Notes under the pieces: model-generated | Told to the model about the DNA's origin: nothing | Databases searched by the model: none | The model's input: only the letters and a program-made list of their open reading frames with translations | Program-made: the position numbers and the translations under genes | In this document: positions 12,586 to 20,011 of the stretch, one piece after another | Layout of the letters: each line of letters starts with the position of its first letter | How positions within the stretch are numbered: position 1 is the first letter of the stretch | Assembly: GCA_002690445.1 (NCBI GenBank) | Contig: NZER01000226.1 | Location: 1 to 20,684 of the forward strand | Reading direction: 5' to 3' | DNA: 20,684 bases | From: Candidatus Pacearchaeota archaeon | GTDB lineage: Archaea; Nanoarchaeota; Nanoarchaeia; Pacearchaeales; GW2011-AR1

Positions 12586-13335
12586 ATGAAGAGACGGCCC
12601 AAGCACATACACCGCGCCAAGAAGAACCCCCCTCTCGACTCCCGCCTGAAGGACCTCTCCCGGAAGTTCACTGTCGGGGCCGAGATGAAAGTCTACGACC
12701 CGAGGACCGATGCCATCAAGTTCGTCGCTTCTGGGAGTGGGATGTGGGGCGTTGCTCGCGGGACCTACGCGAAGAGCCGTTCAGCTGCAGATGTTGTCCA
12801 GAGGAGCTGGGAGTGGCACCAGCAGCCGGACGAGCTGATCCGCCACCGCCAGAAGTACGAGGCGTCGCTCTCTCATGGCCGCAAGGCTGGCCCCTACCGC
12901 GTCACTGCCGAGCCCACCAGGGACGGCATCCGCTACTTCGTCTGGCCTCTGCGGCCGAACCAGAGGGTTCCCCAAGGCTACAAGACCCTCCGCGAGGCCG
13001 AGCGACGACTGGCTCAGACCTACTACGACGAGCCTCCCACTTCTGAGCTGCCGCCTCGGAAGTACTCGAAGGCCGAGCTGTCAGAGTGGCTGCCTCCTGC
13101 TGAGATCTTCGCGGGCCGGTCTAGGGTCCCTTCCCGAGTCGCGGCCGAGGAGCGTCGCCGGTTGGAGAGGACGGGCCACCGCAAGCCCCCCTCTCGCCGC
13201 AGGAAGGAGAGCGGCTTTGGGGCTGGGGCTCACCTCAAGCCCCTGGTGCAGCAGTGGAACCGCTTTGACCCCGACTGGGCAGACAATCCGGCGTTCGTGC
13301 AGATGTTCTGTCAGGGCAAGTCTCCCCCGAGGTAG
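12586..13335 (+). CDS. Basic KKNP-motif protein, 249 aa
   Basis: ATG 12586 follows a GAGAG purine run, three bases after the previous stop. The N-terminus is MKRRPKHIHRAKKNPPLDSR, with AKKNP at residues 11-15 (12616-12630), the first of a series of such motifs in this block. The body has two small alpha/beta modules: FTVGAEMKVYDPRTDAIKFV, then GMWGVARGTYAKSRSAADVV; and GPYRVTAEPTRDGIRYFVWP, then GYKTLREAERRLAQTYYD. The C-terminus is Arg/Pro-rich. The N-terminal basic motif looks like a removable or targeting leader. A virion-internal or DNA-associated role is inferred from charge and neighbours; there is no family match. Confidence 0.8.
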   Translation: MKRRPKHIHRAKKNPPLDSRLKDLSRKFTVGAEMKVYDPRTDAIKFVASGSGMWGVARGTYAKSRSAADVVQRSWEWHQQPDELIRHRQKYEASLSHGRKAGPYRVTAEPTRDGIRYFVWPLRPNQRVPQGYKTLREAERRLAQTYYDEPPTSELPPRKYSKAELSEWLPPAEIFAGRSRVPSRVAAEERRRLERTGHRKPPSRRRKESGFGAGAHLKPLVQQWNRFDPDWADNPAFVQMFCQGKSPPR

Positions 13336-13410
13336 CACTCGGTCTTCGGGTGCTCAGGAGTGACGGCTGGCTCTCCGAGCTACTCTCGGCAGAACCACGG
13401 AGATCCCCTC

Positions 13411-15702
13411 ATGGCTGGCTTCCTCTTTCGCCCGACGGACGTGATGCCCTGGGCTCACGGCAAGAAGGCTCGCGAAGCCAACTGGCAGGACCAGGGCTGG
13501 GGCTACGTCCTGTTCGGTTGGGCGGACCTCGAAGACGATTCCGGGCGCTACGCCGTGAAGATGAAGAGGCTTCAGAACGGAGGCGTCGCTCCCGAGAGTG
13601 GAAGGATGCTCTTCGGCACCTTCAAGAACACTGGGCTCCTCCACGTCCTCGATGGGAAGGGCTCCAAGCCGGGTTGGGCCTTGAGTGAAGCCCAGGCCAA
13701 GCAGAAGTTCCCGACCAGCGATGGGAAGGAGGCCAAGAAGAACCCCACCTTCCGCCCTACTCGCACCTACCCCAGCCTGTCGAGGAACATCTTCGACCGA
13801 AGCCTCCACCCGACGACTCCCACGGTCTCTTCCCATGGGATGGCGCCGGCTGCCTCGATCACCAGCCCCGAGCTGCCTTCCCTCAGAGCCCGGAGCCGTC
13901 CGAGGGGAGGCTACCTGCCTGCCGGTAGCTACACGAAGATCGGCTTGGCCTCACAGCCTGGAGCCGACACCCCGGACGCGAAGGTCTACCAGCAGCTCAT
14001 CGACCCCCAGCTCTGGCGTCTGGCCGACGGTGGGGACCGCTGGGCGATGCACGAGCTTCAGCGGAGAGGCCCTGCTCACTACCGTCCTGCTCGTCCGAAC
14101 CCGTGGGGGTCGGCTGGCCTGAGTAGTTGGAGCGACTACACGCTCCCCCCGTCTGCCTGGACGGCGAAGAAGACCAAGAAGGGCTGGGTCGTGACGGGCA
14201 GCCCAAAGGGTGACAGCCCTGTCAGCTACCTGGCCGAGGGCGCACGAAGTGCAGAAGAGGCGGTCCGAATCGTGGAGGAAGAGGAGCAGCGGCGCTACCG
14301 TCTTGCTCGTCCGAACCCTGCTGCCCGGGAGGGCGTGACGTTCTGGATCGAAAACCTGCAGCGCAAGCCCATCGAATCGAAGGACACAAGCGCCTGGAGG
14401 GCGTGGTTCCGCGAAATGGCTGCAGGAGGCAACCCGCACGGCTGGCGGGACCGTCGCTTCCGCGATTGGAGCGATGCAGACTTCGCAGAGGTGGTGGCCG
14501 CGTTCGACAGCGTCGGCAGCCCGATCCGTCCGAACTCCCGCTCCCGCTCCCGCTCCCGCTCCCGCCGCTACGGCCCTCGCTTCGGGCAGCGTGTCTCTGA
14601 CACTGGAGGCCCTTGGGAAGTGGTGTGGTCGGCGTCCAGGCACAGCGTGCTCCACAACTTCCTCACGACAGACGCCGGGCTACCTGAGAAGGCTGCCTCC
14701 GCTCTCCTCAGCGACGCGAGGAGTCAGGGGCCTCAGGCGTTGCAGGACCCGCAGGGCCGCATCTGGCAGGTGACCTTCAAGGGAGAGGGGTATCGAGGTC
14801 CCGTCTACAGCTTGGACAAGCGCAAGGCCAAGAAGAACCCTCGACACACGAGGAAGGGCTGGCCGAAGCGTATCGGCCCCTTCTTCGTGCAAGTAGGACT
14901 CAGTGGGGATCGGGCCGAGTACGCACTCGCTACTGCTGCGGCGGAGGAGTACGGGTGGAACCCCGTTCTTATCGTCAGCAAGGTGTTCGGAGGGCCCCGC
15001 AAGGGGCAGTGGGTGGTCGACCTGAGAGGGGAGGGCGACGCTGCTGCCCAGAGCTACTTCTTGACGAAGGAAGCTGCTATCGCCCAGGCCCGTGATGAAG
15101 TCTCAAGCATCTGGCCAGACTACAAGCGCAAAGACTTGGGTCGTCGGGCCAAGAAGAACCCCACAGCTCGGGGCTTCACCTTCCAGCACGCCGACATGAA
15201 CGAGGACTGGGCCACCTGGGCCGAGGCCCGTCAGGGCGTGATGCACCGAGGGCAGGGCTCCGGGCCGGGCTCTTGGCCGGTGGGTGCTCAGGCCAACCCC
15301 AAGCTCGCGGCCCTCGTCGCCGGGGGTCGGGGCTTGAAGATGCGGGATCTCCCCTCCCTCGGATCCGGCTCTCGTGGTGGCTACAGCCCTGCTGAGAGGG
15401 ACGCCATCCCAGCCAGCTTCTTCCTCAAGCCCGAGGTCAGGAGGTGGCCCGTGGCGGACGAGTACCACTTCAAGCGCGCCCTCCAGTACATGACGGCAAG
15501 TCGGGGCAACCCCGGTGAGTACCCTCTGCTCCTCATGCGCTTGGCCAAGCTCTGGCCGGTGGCCCGTCACCGCGCGCTGTGGAAGATCTACAGCCGGAAC
15601 CGGGCCAAGATCCAGCGCAAGTGCAAGGCCAGCGACTCTCGCTGCATCATCCCTACTCTCGCTGACCTCCGTGACGTGAGGCCGGCGGCCAACGCGATGT
15701 GA
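13411..15702 (+). CDS. Long multi-module protein with repeated KKNP/RPNP linkers, 763 aa
   Basis: I start at ATG 13411, eight bases after GGAG; the GTG at 13360 has no spaced ribosome site. Modules of roughly 70-120 residues are separated by AKKNP (13732-13746), ARPNP (14089-14103), ARPNP (14305-14319), RPNS plus an (SR)5 run (14527-14565), AKKNP (14827-14841) and AKKNP (15148-15162). Several modules repeat a strand-strand-helix pattern, for example GWVVTGSPKGDSPVSYLAEG with a following helix, and QWVVDLRGEGDAAAQSYFLT with KEAAIAQARDEV. One helical module (LADGGDRWAMHELQRRG) and the last module (FFLKPEVRRWPVADEYHFK, then GNPGEYPLLLM) recur in the 16205 gene. The FxxPxxRxWPVxDxxH string resembles a short segment of phage virion-region proteins. 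It may be a polyprotein cut at NP sites, or a beaded internal head protein; both are inference. Confidence 0.85.
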   Translation: MAGFLFRPTDVMPWAHGKKAREANWQDQGWGYVLFGWADLEDDSGRYAVKMKRLQNGGVAPESGRMLFGTFKNTGLLHVLDGKGSKPGWALSEAQAKQKFPTSDGKEAKKNPTFRPTRTYPSLSRNIFDRSLHPTTPTVSSHGMAPAASITSPELPSLRARSRPRGGYLPAGSYTKIGLASQPGADTPDAKVYQQLIDPQLWRLADGGDRWAMHELQRRGPAHYRPARPNPWGSAGLSSWSDYTLPPSAWTAKKTKKGWVVTGSPKGDSPVSYLAEGARSAEEAVRIVEEEEQRRYRLARPNPAAREGVTFWIENLQRKPIESKDTSAWRAWFREMAAGGNPHGWRDRRFRDWSDADFAEVVAAFDSVGSPIRPNSRSRSRSRSRRYGPRFGQRVSDTGGPWEVVWSASRHSVLHNFLTTDAGLPEKAASALLSDARSQGPQALQDPQGRIWQVTFKGEGYRGPVYSLDKRKAKKNPRHTRKGWPKRIGPFFVQVGLSGDRAEYALATAAAEEYGWNPVLIVSKVFGGPRKGQWVVDLRGEGDAAAQSYFLTKEAAIAQARDEVSSIWPDYKRKDLGRRAKKNPTARGFTFQHADMNEDWATWAEARQGVMHRGQGSGPGSWPVGAQANPKLAALVAGGRGLKMRDLPSLGSGSRGGYSPAERDAIPASFFLKPEVRRWPVADEYHFKRALQYMTASRGNPGEYPLLLMRLAKLWPVARHRALWKIYSRNRAKIQRKCKASDSRCIIPTLADLRDVRPAANAM
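14536..14565 (+). repeat. Five tandem copies of TCCCGC, coding (Ser-Arg)5
   Basis: Five perfect hexamers lie inside the multi-module gene, right after an RPN motif that otherwise matches the RPNP linkers. The run encodes five Ser-Arg pairs plus a further Arg. It is a likely slippage site and flexible basic linker. Confidence 0.95.
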
Positions 15703-15705
15703 CCC

Positions 15706-15999
15706 ATGGCACGCAGGACCATTCGCCGAACCTTTCGCCCCTCGGACTACAGCGTGGGGGTGTCCCCTTCCGATGGAGTTCCCAGCGGGGAGTACGGCTT
15801 CATCATCACGGTGCCCCTGCTCGCCGGGACTTGGGTCCTCCGCAAGATGGGCGTCCTCGAAGAGAAGGAGCCTCCTCCTGTCGTGGAGATCGTGAAGGCT
15901 TACTGGTGGGTGCCCCTAGTGGGGCTGCCTTTGACCTTCCTGGCCGTGACGAAGGGGATGGAGATGATCTCAGAAGGCCGCAAGAAGGCTGCCCGGTGA
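15706..15999 (+). CDS. Small membrane protein, 97 aa
   Basis: ATG 15706 starts four bases after the previous stop. The N-terminus is basic (MARRTIRRTFRPSDYSVGVS). Hydrophobic segments lie at residues 31-45 (GFIITVPLLAGTWVL) and 66-82 (YWWVPLVGLPLTFLAVT), and the C-terminus is basic (EGRKKAAR). Two membrane passes with both ends on the inside are predicted by charge. No family is recognised. It is the second two-pass small membrane protein in this block, with the one at 12205. The stop overlaps the next start (GTGA). Confidence 0.75.
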   Translation: MARRTIRRTFRPSDYSVGVSPSDGVPSGEYGFIITVPLLAGTWVLRKMGVLEEKEPPPVVEIVKAYWWVPLVGLPLTFLAVTKGMEMISEGRKKAAR

Positions 16000-16205
16000 G
16001 CGAGACCTACCGCCAGCAGGCCATCGAGCTGATCGAGTGGTTGGAGGACCACGCTGTGGCAGATCCTTTGGAGGCCGTGGCCGAGGTGTCTCGCCGGCTG
16101 GAAGAGGTAGCAAGAAAGGCGACAGAAGCTGAGGCGGACCAGTGGGAGCAGAAGCCCCTGAAGCGGGAGTCCGACTCTTGGCCTTGTGTCTGGGAGATGA
16201 CTTGA
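15996..16205 (+). CDS. Small helical protein, 69 aa
   Basis: GTG 15996 overlaps the previous TGA, and the stop overlaps the next ATG (TGATG), so it is coupled on both sides. The product (MSETYRQQAIELIEWLEDHA, then LEAVAEVSRRLEEVARKATE) is an acidic helical or coiled-coil protein with a Trp-rich tail (SDSWPCVWEMT). It may oligomerise or act as a small adaptor. No family is recognised. Confidence 0.75.
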   Translation: MSETYRQQAIELIEWLEDHAVADPLEAVAEVSRRLEEVARKATEAEADQWEQKPLKRESDSWPCVWEMT

Positions 16206-17413
16206 TGCCTGCTTACGCTTGGGACTGGCAGACTGACCCCGCTTTCGCTTGGTCGGGGGAGGGCGCAGGCTACGCCTCCTCGCCAGGAAAGGCTGAGCAG
16301 GGTCTCCAAGCAAGCCTCCACGAGGCTCTTGGAAGGTGGACGGATGCCCGCCTCCAGTTCGTCCGAAGGGAGATGGGAGGGCACTACTTTGTCATCGTGG
16401 ACCGGAAGGGGAAGGTGATCGGCCGGGCTCTGATCGAGAGGATGACGCCCCGGGAGGCTGCGGTGCTGGCAGGAGCCTGGTCTGGTCCTGGCGAAGCAAA
16501 CCCCCGAGCAAGAAAGAACTTCTTTTGGGGCAAGAAGGAGGCCAAGGCGGCAGCACCCGAAGCGCCGCGGCTCTCCTTCGAGGAGGGCCTGCGCCGCGCA
16601 CAGGCTCTGGGCAAGGGGGCCCCGCTGGGTCCCGACCAGTACTACCTGGTGAAGATGCCGGCTCCCGGCGGTCGGCCCGGGACGGTCTGGTACTTTCTCA
16701 GCGGGCTCCGACCTCGCGCTTTCGAGAGGGCGTCCAGCTTCGTCACGCCCCAGAGCTACATCACGAGCCTCGATCCCTGGAAGGCTGTCCTGAGCAACCT
16801 CCAGGCCCATAGGACTCCTGGGGAGTACAGCGCCCTCCTGCTCGACACGCTGGAGAACAAGGTTGGCGGGGTCTACGACTACGCCCGCGTCGCCGCGACG
16901 GTGAAGGCCAAGGAGAACCCCTACTGGGTGGAGGTCGGCGAAGACGGCTCTCCTCGCCAGGAGCAGATCTGGACCGGGCCCGGCCGTTCCTACTGGGGAG
17001 ACAGGCAGTTCAGCACGGCAGACGACCACGCTGTCGGAGAGATCATCGAGATGGTGGAGCCCTTCGGCGTGCGCTCCCAGTACGAGGTGGTCGAGGCTGC
17101 CTCAGGCAAGCTCTCCAAGCAGCGAGGGAAGGTCCGGCGCAAGTACAGGACTCAGAAGAACCCCCAGGCCCGCAAGAACCCAAGGCAGAAGAAGTCGATC
17201 CGCGAGCTGGCTGTCTCCACCTTGACCCGCCGGGCTCGAAAGGGAGATGCCGCCGCGCGGCGCGAGCTGGGCCGCCGTGGGCTGGGCCTGACCGGCAAGA
17301 AGGACTACTCCCTCTGCGGCTACTGCGGGTCGCCCGAGCCGCTGATCAGTGGGGAAGATGTTTGGCGGGGCTACACAGGGTGGCCCTGCTGCCCCGACTG
17401 TGGTGGTGTCTGA
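16205..17413 (+). CDS. Multi-module KNP-motif protein with C-terminal zinc ribbon, 402 aa
   Basis: ATG 16205 overlaps the previous stop. The N-terminal domain (MPAYAWDWQTDPAFAWSGEG, then EMGGHYFVIVDRKGKVIGRA) ends in a basic linker (ANPRARKN). The middle carries PDQYYLVKMPAPGGRPGTVW and a segment shared with the 13411 gene (HRTPGEYSALLLDTL). Then come KAKENPYW and a double motif QKNPQARKNP (17153-17182). A helical unit after it (LTRRARKGDAAARRELGRRG) matches one in the 13411 gene. Residues 376-400 end with CGYC and CCPDCGG, a zinc ribbon. The shared modules show that these long proteins are shuffled from common parts. The function is unknown; the same virion-internal or processing hypotheses apply. 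Confidence 0.8.
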   Translation: MPAYAWDWQTDPAFAWSGEGAGYASSPGKAEQGLQASLHEALGRWTDARLQFVRREMGGHYFVIVDRKGKVIGRALIERMTPREAAVLAGAWSGPGEANPRARKNFFWGKKEAKAAAPEAPRLSFEEGLRRAQALGKGAPLGPDQYYLVKMPAPGGRPGTVWYFLSGLRPRAFERASSFVTPQSYITSLDPWKAVLSNLQAHRTPGEYSALLLDTLENKVGGVYDYARVAATVKAKENPYWVEVGEDGSPRQEQIWTGPGRSYWGDRQFSTADDHAVGEIIEMVEPFGVRSQYEVVEAASGKLSKQRGKVRRKYRTQKNPQARKNPRQKKSIRELAVSTLTRRARKGDAAARRELGRRGLGLTGKKDYSLCGYCGSPEPLISGEDVWRGYTGWPCCPDCGGV

Positions 17414-19296
17414 TGGCTCAGGTCTGGGAAGAGCGCATCTACCAAGATGGCAAGCTCTACAACACGCTCTACTTCGACCACATGGACGACTTCTGGCGCA
17501 TGATTAGGGGACCCCAGGAAGGCAACGAGCAGGTCTATGCGAACTGGAAGGGCGGCCGAGGCTGGGCGAAGACTTGGTACATCGACGGCTCGGGCATTCG
17601 CTGGACCTTGGAGTTCAAGAAGGTGGAGGAGCCCGACGGGAAGGCTCACCGCCGTAGGGCTTGGAGGAACCCGCACCGAACCTGGGCGGTGGTCTTCAAG
17701 CCGACACCTACACGAAGAGGAGGGAGTCATCTGATCGGGGCAGAGACGAAGAGGGAGGCCGAGGTGAAGGCTGAGGCCCGCTGGCCGGGGAAGGTCAGCC
17801 GGGTGGTCGAGGCTTCAAGTCATCAACGTTGGCGGGGGGCAAGAGAGGAGAAGCTTCGCCGTCGGGGTGTCATCCCCATGGCAGTTCTGGTTCTCGCTTA
17901 TCGGGGCAGAGACATGTCTGGCGTCTCAGGCCGAGGCCCACTTGAGCTGAATGTGGTGAAGAGCGTGTTCACAGCGAAGCCCAAGCAGAGCCCCGAGTCC
18001 TTCCGCCGCCGCTTGGCTGCCCAGCTCCCCGCCATGCGAGAGGACTTGGAGGCGAGCCTCTCGATTCCCTCCCAGGGGAAGGTCTTCCTCTACGAGTTTG
18101 AGAGCGCGTGGCCCCTTCAGGAGGACCGGGAGGCGCTGGCCTGGAGGCTCTTCGCTTCTGGTGCGCCCTGGACGCTCGTCTATCAGGAGGACCGAACTCG
18201 GGAGGAGATGCAGCAAGCCCGCCAGGCTCGGCGTCAGGCTCGGGGGAAGAAGAACCCCAACTTCGCTGCTCGGACCGTCCGCCGCATCCTCAAGAAGCGC
18301 GGCCCGACCCCGACTTCGATGATCATCCTCGAAGCCTGGGACGATGGGGTGTCCAAGCTTCAGGTCCTCACAGCCATCAAGCAGATGCGCGACGCGAACG
18401 TCATCCAAGCAGTGGGCGAAAGCACCAGGCCGAACGAGTGGATCTGGGACCTGGCCGGCCCCCTGCAAGCGAAGCGCAACGGCGGCTGGCAGGACTACAA
18501 GGTCACCTTCTCCGTGGGGTGGCGTGGGGGCAAGCCGGCCTACCAAACGGTCATTGTCAAGGCCCGCAGCGAAGCTGAGGCTGACAAGAAGGCTCGGGCT
18601 GAGCTGGCTCCTTTCGCCCAGGGCACCCCAGAGATCCGGATCGCGTCGGACAACCCCTGGGCCCTCGTTGGTCGCATCGCTCTCCAGCTCGCCATCCCCA
18701 TCGCTCAGAACGTCAGCCAGCGCACCTGGAAGCGCTTGATGGCGATGTCTGTCGAGGAGCGAGCCGACTGGATTCAGGCCACGGCGTTGAAGACCTCTTG
18801 GCTTGGAGGTCCCTTCGGGCGCATCATGGCCGGCGTCGGCCGGCGCTTCGGGAAGGGAGCGAGACGCAAGGTCGCGCTCTGGGCTGCCGAAGCGATGACT
18901 GACCCGAAGGTCCAACAGGCTGCACTTCAGGCAGCAGAGGCCGGAGCTGCGGCCTACCAGGCAGAGAAGAGCAAGAAGATCGCTGTTGCGGCCAAGATCA
19001 GAGCAAACACCGCTCGTCGAAACGGAGGAAGTGTGCTCTCACCTTCCCAGGTGAAGAGTCACTACTTGGACTACTACGACGGAGATCCTGCCTCTTTGCA
19101 GTCTCCTGGCTACACCCTGGCTATGCGTGATGCCTCTTCTGATAGGACGCCTTCGGCCTTGACACGTGCAATGACCAAAGCAGCAGAATGGAATCTCCAG
19201 ACTGAAGTGCTGGTGTGGTTCTACAAGGCCAAGGCGCGGGGGGAAGACGATGCTGTTGCAGCTTGGTCTGCACTCGGTGAGTGGGACATGGGTTGA
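17413..19296 (+). CDS. Multi-module KNP-motif protein, 627 aa
   Basis: ATG 17413 overlaps the previous stop (TGATG). Modules in order: MAQVWEERIYQDGKLYNTLY up to AWRNP (17659-17673); an alpha/beta unit HRTWAVVFKPTPTRRGGSH with TKREAEVKAEARW; a helical unit up to GKKNP (18244-18258); a winged-helix-like unit (RTVRRILKKRGPTPTSMII, then VLTAIKQMRDANVIQAV, then NEWIWDL) up to KRNGG (18469-18486); a second alpha/beta unit like the first (WQDYKVTFSVGWRGGK with RSEAEADKKARAEL); an Ala-rich helical region (about residues 410-550); AKIRANTARRNGG; and a short C-terminal domain. The AKIRANTARRN string recurs at the N-terminus of the 20012 gene. The winged-helix likeness suggests DNA contact. The function is unknown. 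Confidence 0.8.
   Translation: MAQVWEERIYQDGKLYNTLYFDHMDDFWRMIRGPQEGNEQVYANWKGGRGWAKTWYIDGSGIRWTLEFKKVEEPDGKAHRRRAWRNPHRTWAVVFKPTPTRRGGSHLIGAETKREAEVKAEARWPGKVSRVVEASSHQRWRGAREEKLRRRGVIPMAVLVLAYRGRDMSGVSGRGPLELNVVKSVFTAKPKQSPESFRRRLAAQLPAMREDLEASLSIPSQGKVFLYEFESAWPLQEDREALAWRLFASGAPWTLVYQEDRTREEMQQARQARRQARGKKNPNFAARTVRRILKKRGPTPTSMIILEAWDDGVSKLQVLTAIKQMRDANVIQAVGESTRPNEWIWDLAGPLQAKRNGGWQDYKVTFSVGWRGGKPAYQTVIVKARSEAEADKKARAELAPFAQGTPEIRIASDNPWALVGRIALQLAIPIAQNVSQRTWKRLMAMSVEERADWIQATALKTSWLGGPFGRIMAGVGRRFGKGARRKVALWAAEAMTDPKVQQAALQAAEAGAAAYQAEKSKKIAVAAKIRANTARRNGGSVLSPSQVKSHYLDYYDGDPASLQSPGYTLAMRDASSDRTPSALTRAMTKAAEWNLQTEVLVWFYKAKARGEDDAVAAWSALGEWDMG
18991..19023 (+). repeat. 33-bp coding repeat (AKIRANTARRN), copy 1
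   Basis: This matches 20048-20080 at 31 of 33 bases and encodes the same 11 residues, AKIRANTARRN. It is internal here, just before the last module of the 17413 gene. The same string is near the N-terminus of the other gene, as expected if it marks a module boundary. Confidence 0.9.
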
Positions 19297-19317
19297 CCAA
19301 CGCCTTGAGGACCTGAG

Positions 19318-19842
19318 ATGACCTACAAGCCCTACGCCGGCATCGGCAGTCGGAAGACCCCACCTGCTGTGATCCGACAGATGACCGAGCTGGCGGATGT
19401 CCTCGACCAGTTGGGCTTCACGCTCCGGAGTGGGGCTGCTCCTGGTGCTGACGCTGCCTTCGAGGCTGGGGTCAGCTCGAACCGGAAGGAGATTTTCTTG
19501 CCTTGGCGTGGGTTCCAGGGATCGACCTCCTCCTTCTACCCGCCGAGTCGGGAGGCCTACGATCTGGCCATGAGACACCACCCGAACTGGTGGGCCATGA
19601 GACGTGGGGGACGTGCCCTGCAGGCTCGCAACAGTCACCAGGTCTTGGGTCAGAACCTCAACAGCCCGGTTCTCTTCGTCGTGGCGTGGACTCCGGACGG
19701 GGCAGAAGAGCAGACTACCCGGCAGACTGGAGGCACCGGACAGGCCATCCGCATCGCAGCTGCTCGTGGCATTCCCGTCTTCAACCTGGCTCGACCTGAT
19801 GGCCTCTTCCGCCTGAAGAGCCTGCTCCAGAGATTGGCGTAG
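19318..19842 (+). CDS. SLOG/DprA-like Rossmann-fold protein, 174 aa
   Basis: ATG 19318 follows GAGG by seven bases. The N-terminus YAGIGSRKTPPAVIRQM gives the GxGSRxTP motif. Residues 37-50 (RSGAAPGADAAFEA) give the second conserved motif, and TGQAIRIAAARGIPVFNLA closes the fold. This is the cpYpsA/DprA-related SLOG superfamily, which binds nucleotides or nucleotide-derived ligands; several phages carry such proteins. Whether it is an enzyme or a ligand sensor cannot be told. After its TAG the frame continues open for 32 codons and ends with a string also found at the end of the next gene (see 19843-19941). Confidence 0.85.
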   Translation: MTYKPYAGIGSRKTPPAVIRQMTELADVLDQLGFTLRSGAAPGADAAFEAGVSSNRKEIFLPWRGFQGSTSSFYPPSREAYDLAMRHHPNWWAMRRGGRALQARNSHQVLGQNLNSPVLFVVAWTPDGAEEQTTRQTGGTGQAIRIAAARGIPVFNLARPDGLFRLKSLLQRLA

Positions 19843-19941
19843 CACCCCGAGAGCCTGCCCCTTCTGGCTCTCCTGACCCGTGAGAGCTACTCTGCGGCGG
19901 AGGAAGCCTCACCCGATGAGTGGGAGCCGGGTAGCACTTGA
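19843..19941 (+). pseudogene. In-frame extension after TAG, or remnant with PDEWE tail
   Basis: Directly after the SLOG gene's TAG, the same frame reads 32 codons (HPESLPLLALLTRESYSAAE, then EASPDEWEPGST) to a TGA. Bases 19899-19926 match 20515-20542, the 3' end of the next gene, at 25 of 28 positions (EEASPDEWE versus EEAPPDEWE). It may be a decayed tail of a duplicated gene, or a C-terminal extension reached by reading through TAG. No separate start with a ribosome site is seen. The rest of the 169-base gap up to 20012 shows nothing else. Confidence 0.5.
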
Positions 19942-20011
19942 AGAAGAAGGGGCTTCTGGAGCAGGAGAGGCCGGGACGGTAGGGTAAGCAGGTCTCCAGG
20001 GAGAAGTTCTC

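Noticed and set aside
14211..14224. TGACAGCCCTGTCA, similar to the operator dyad
   Set aside because: It lies deep inside a coding region with a different spacer and no promoter boxes nearby, and is probably chance.
16007..17029. Leftward open frame of 340 codons
   Set aside because: It shadows the 15996 and 16205 genes. Those have coupled starts and modules shared with other genes, which the antisense frame does not.
17926..18915. Leftward open frame of 329 codons
   Set aside because: It is antisense to the KNP-motif protein at 17413, with a low-complexity Leu/Arg/Pro-rich product and no ribosome site context.
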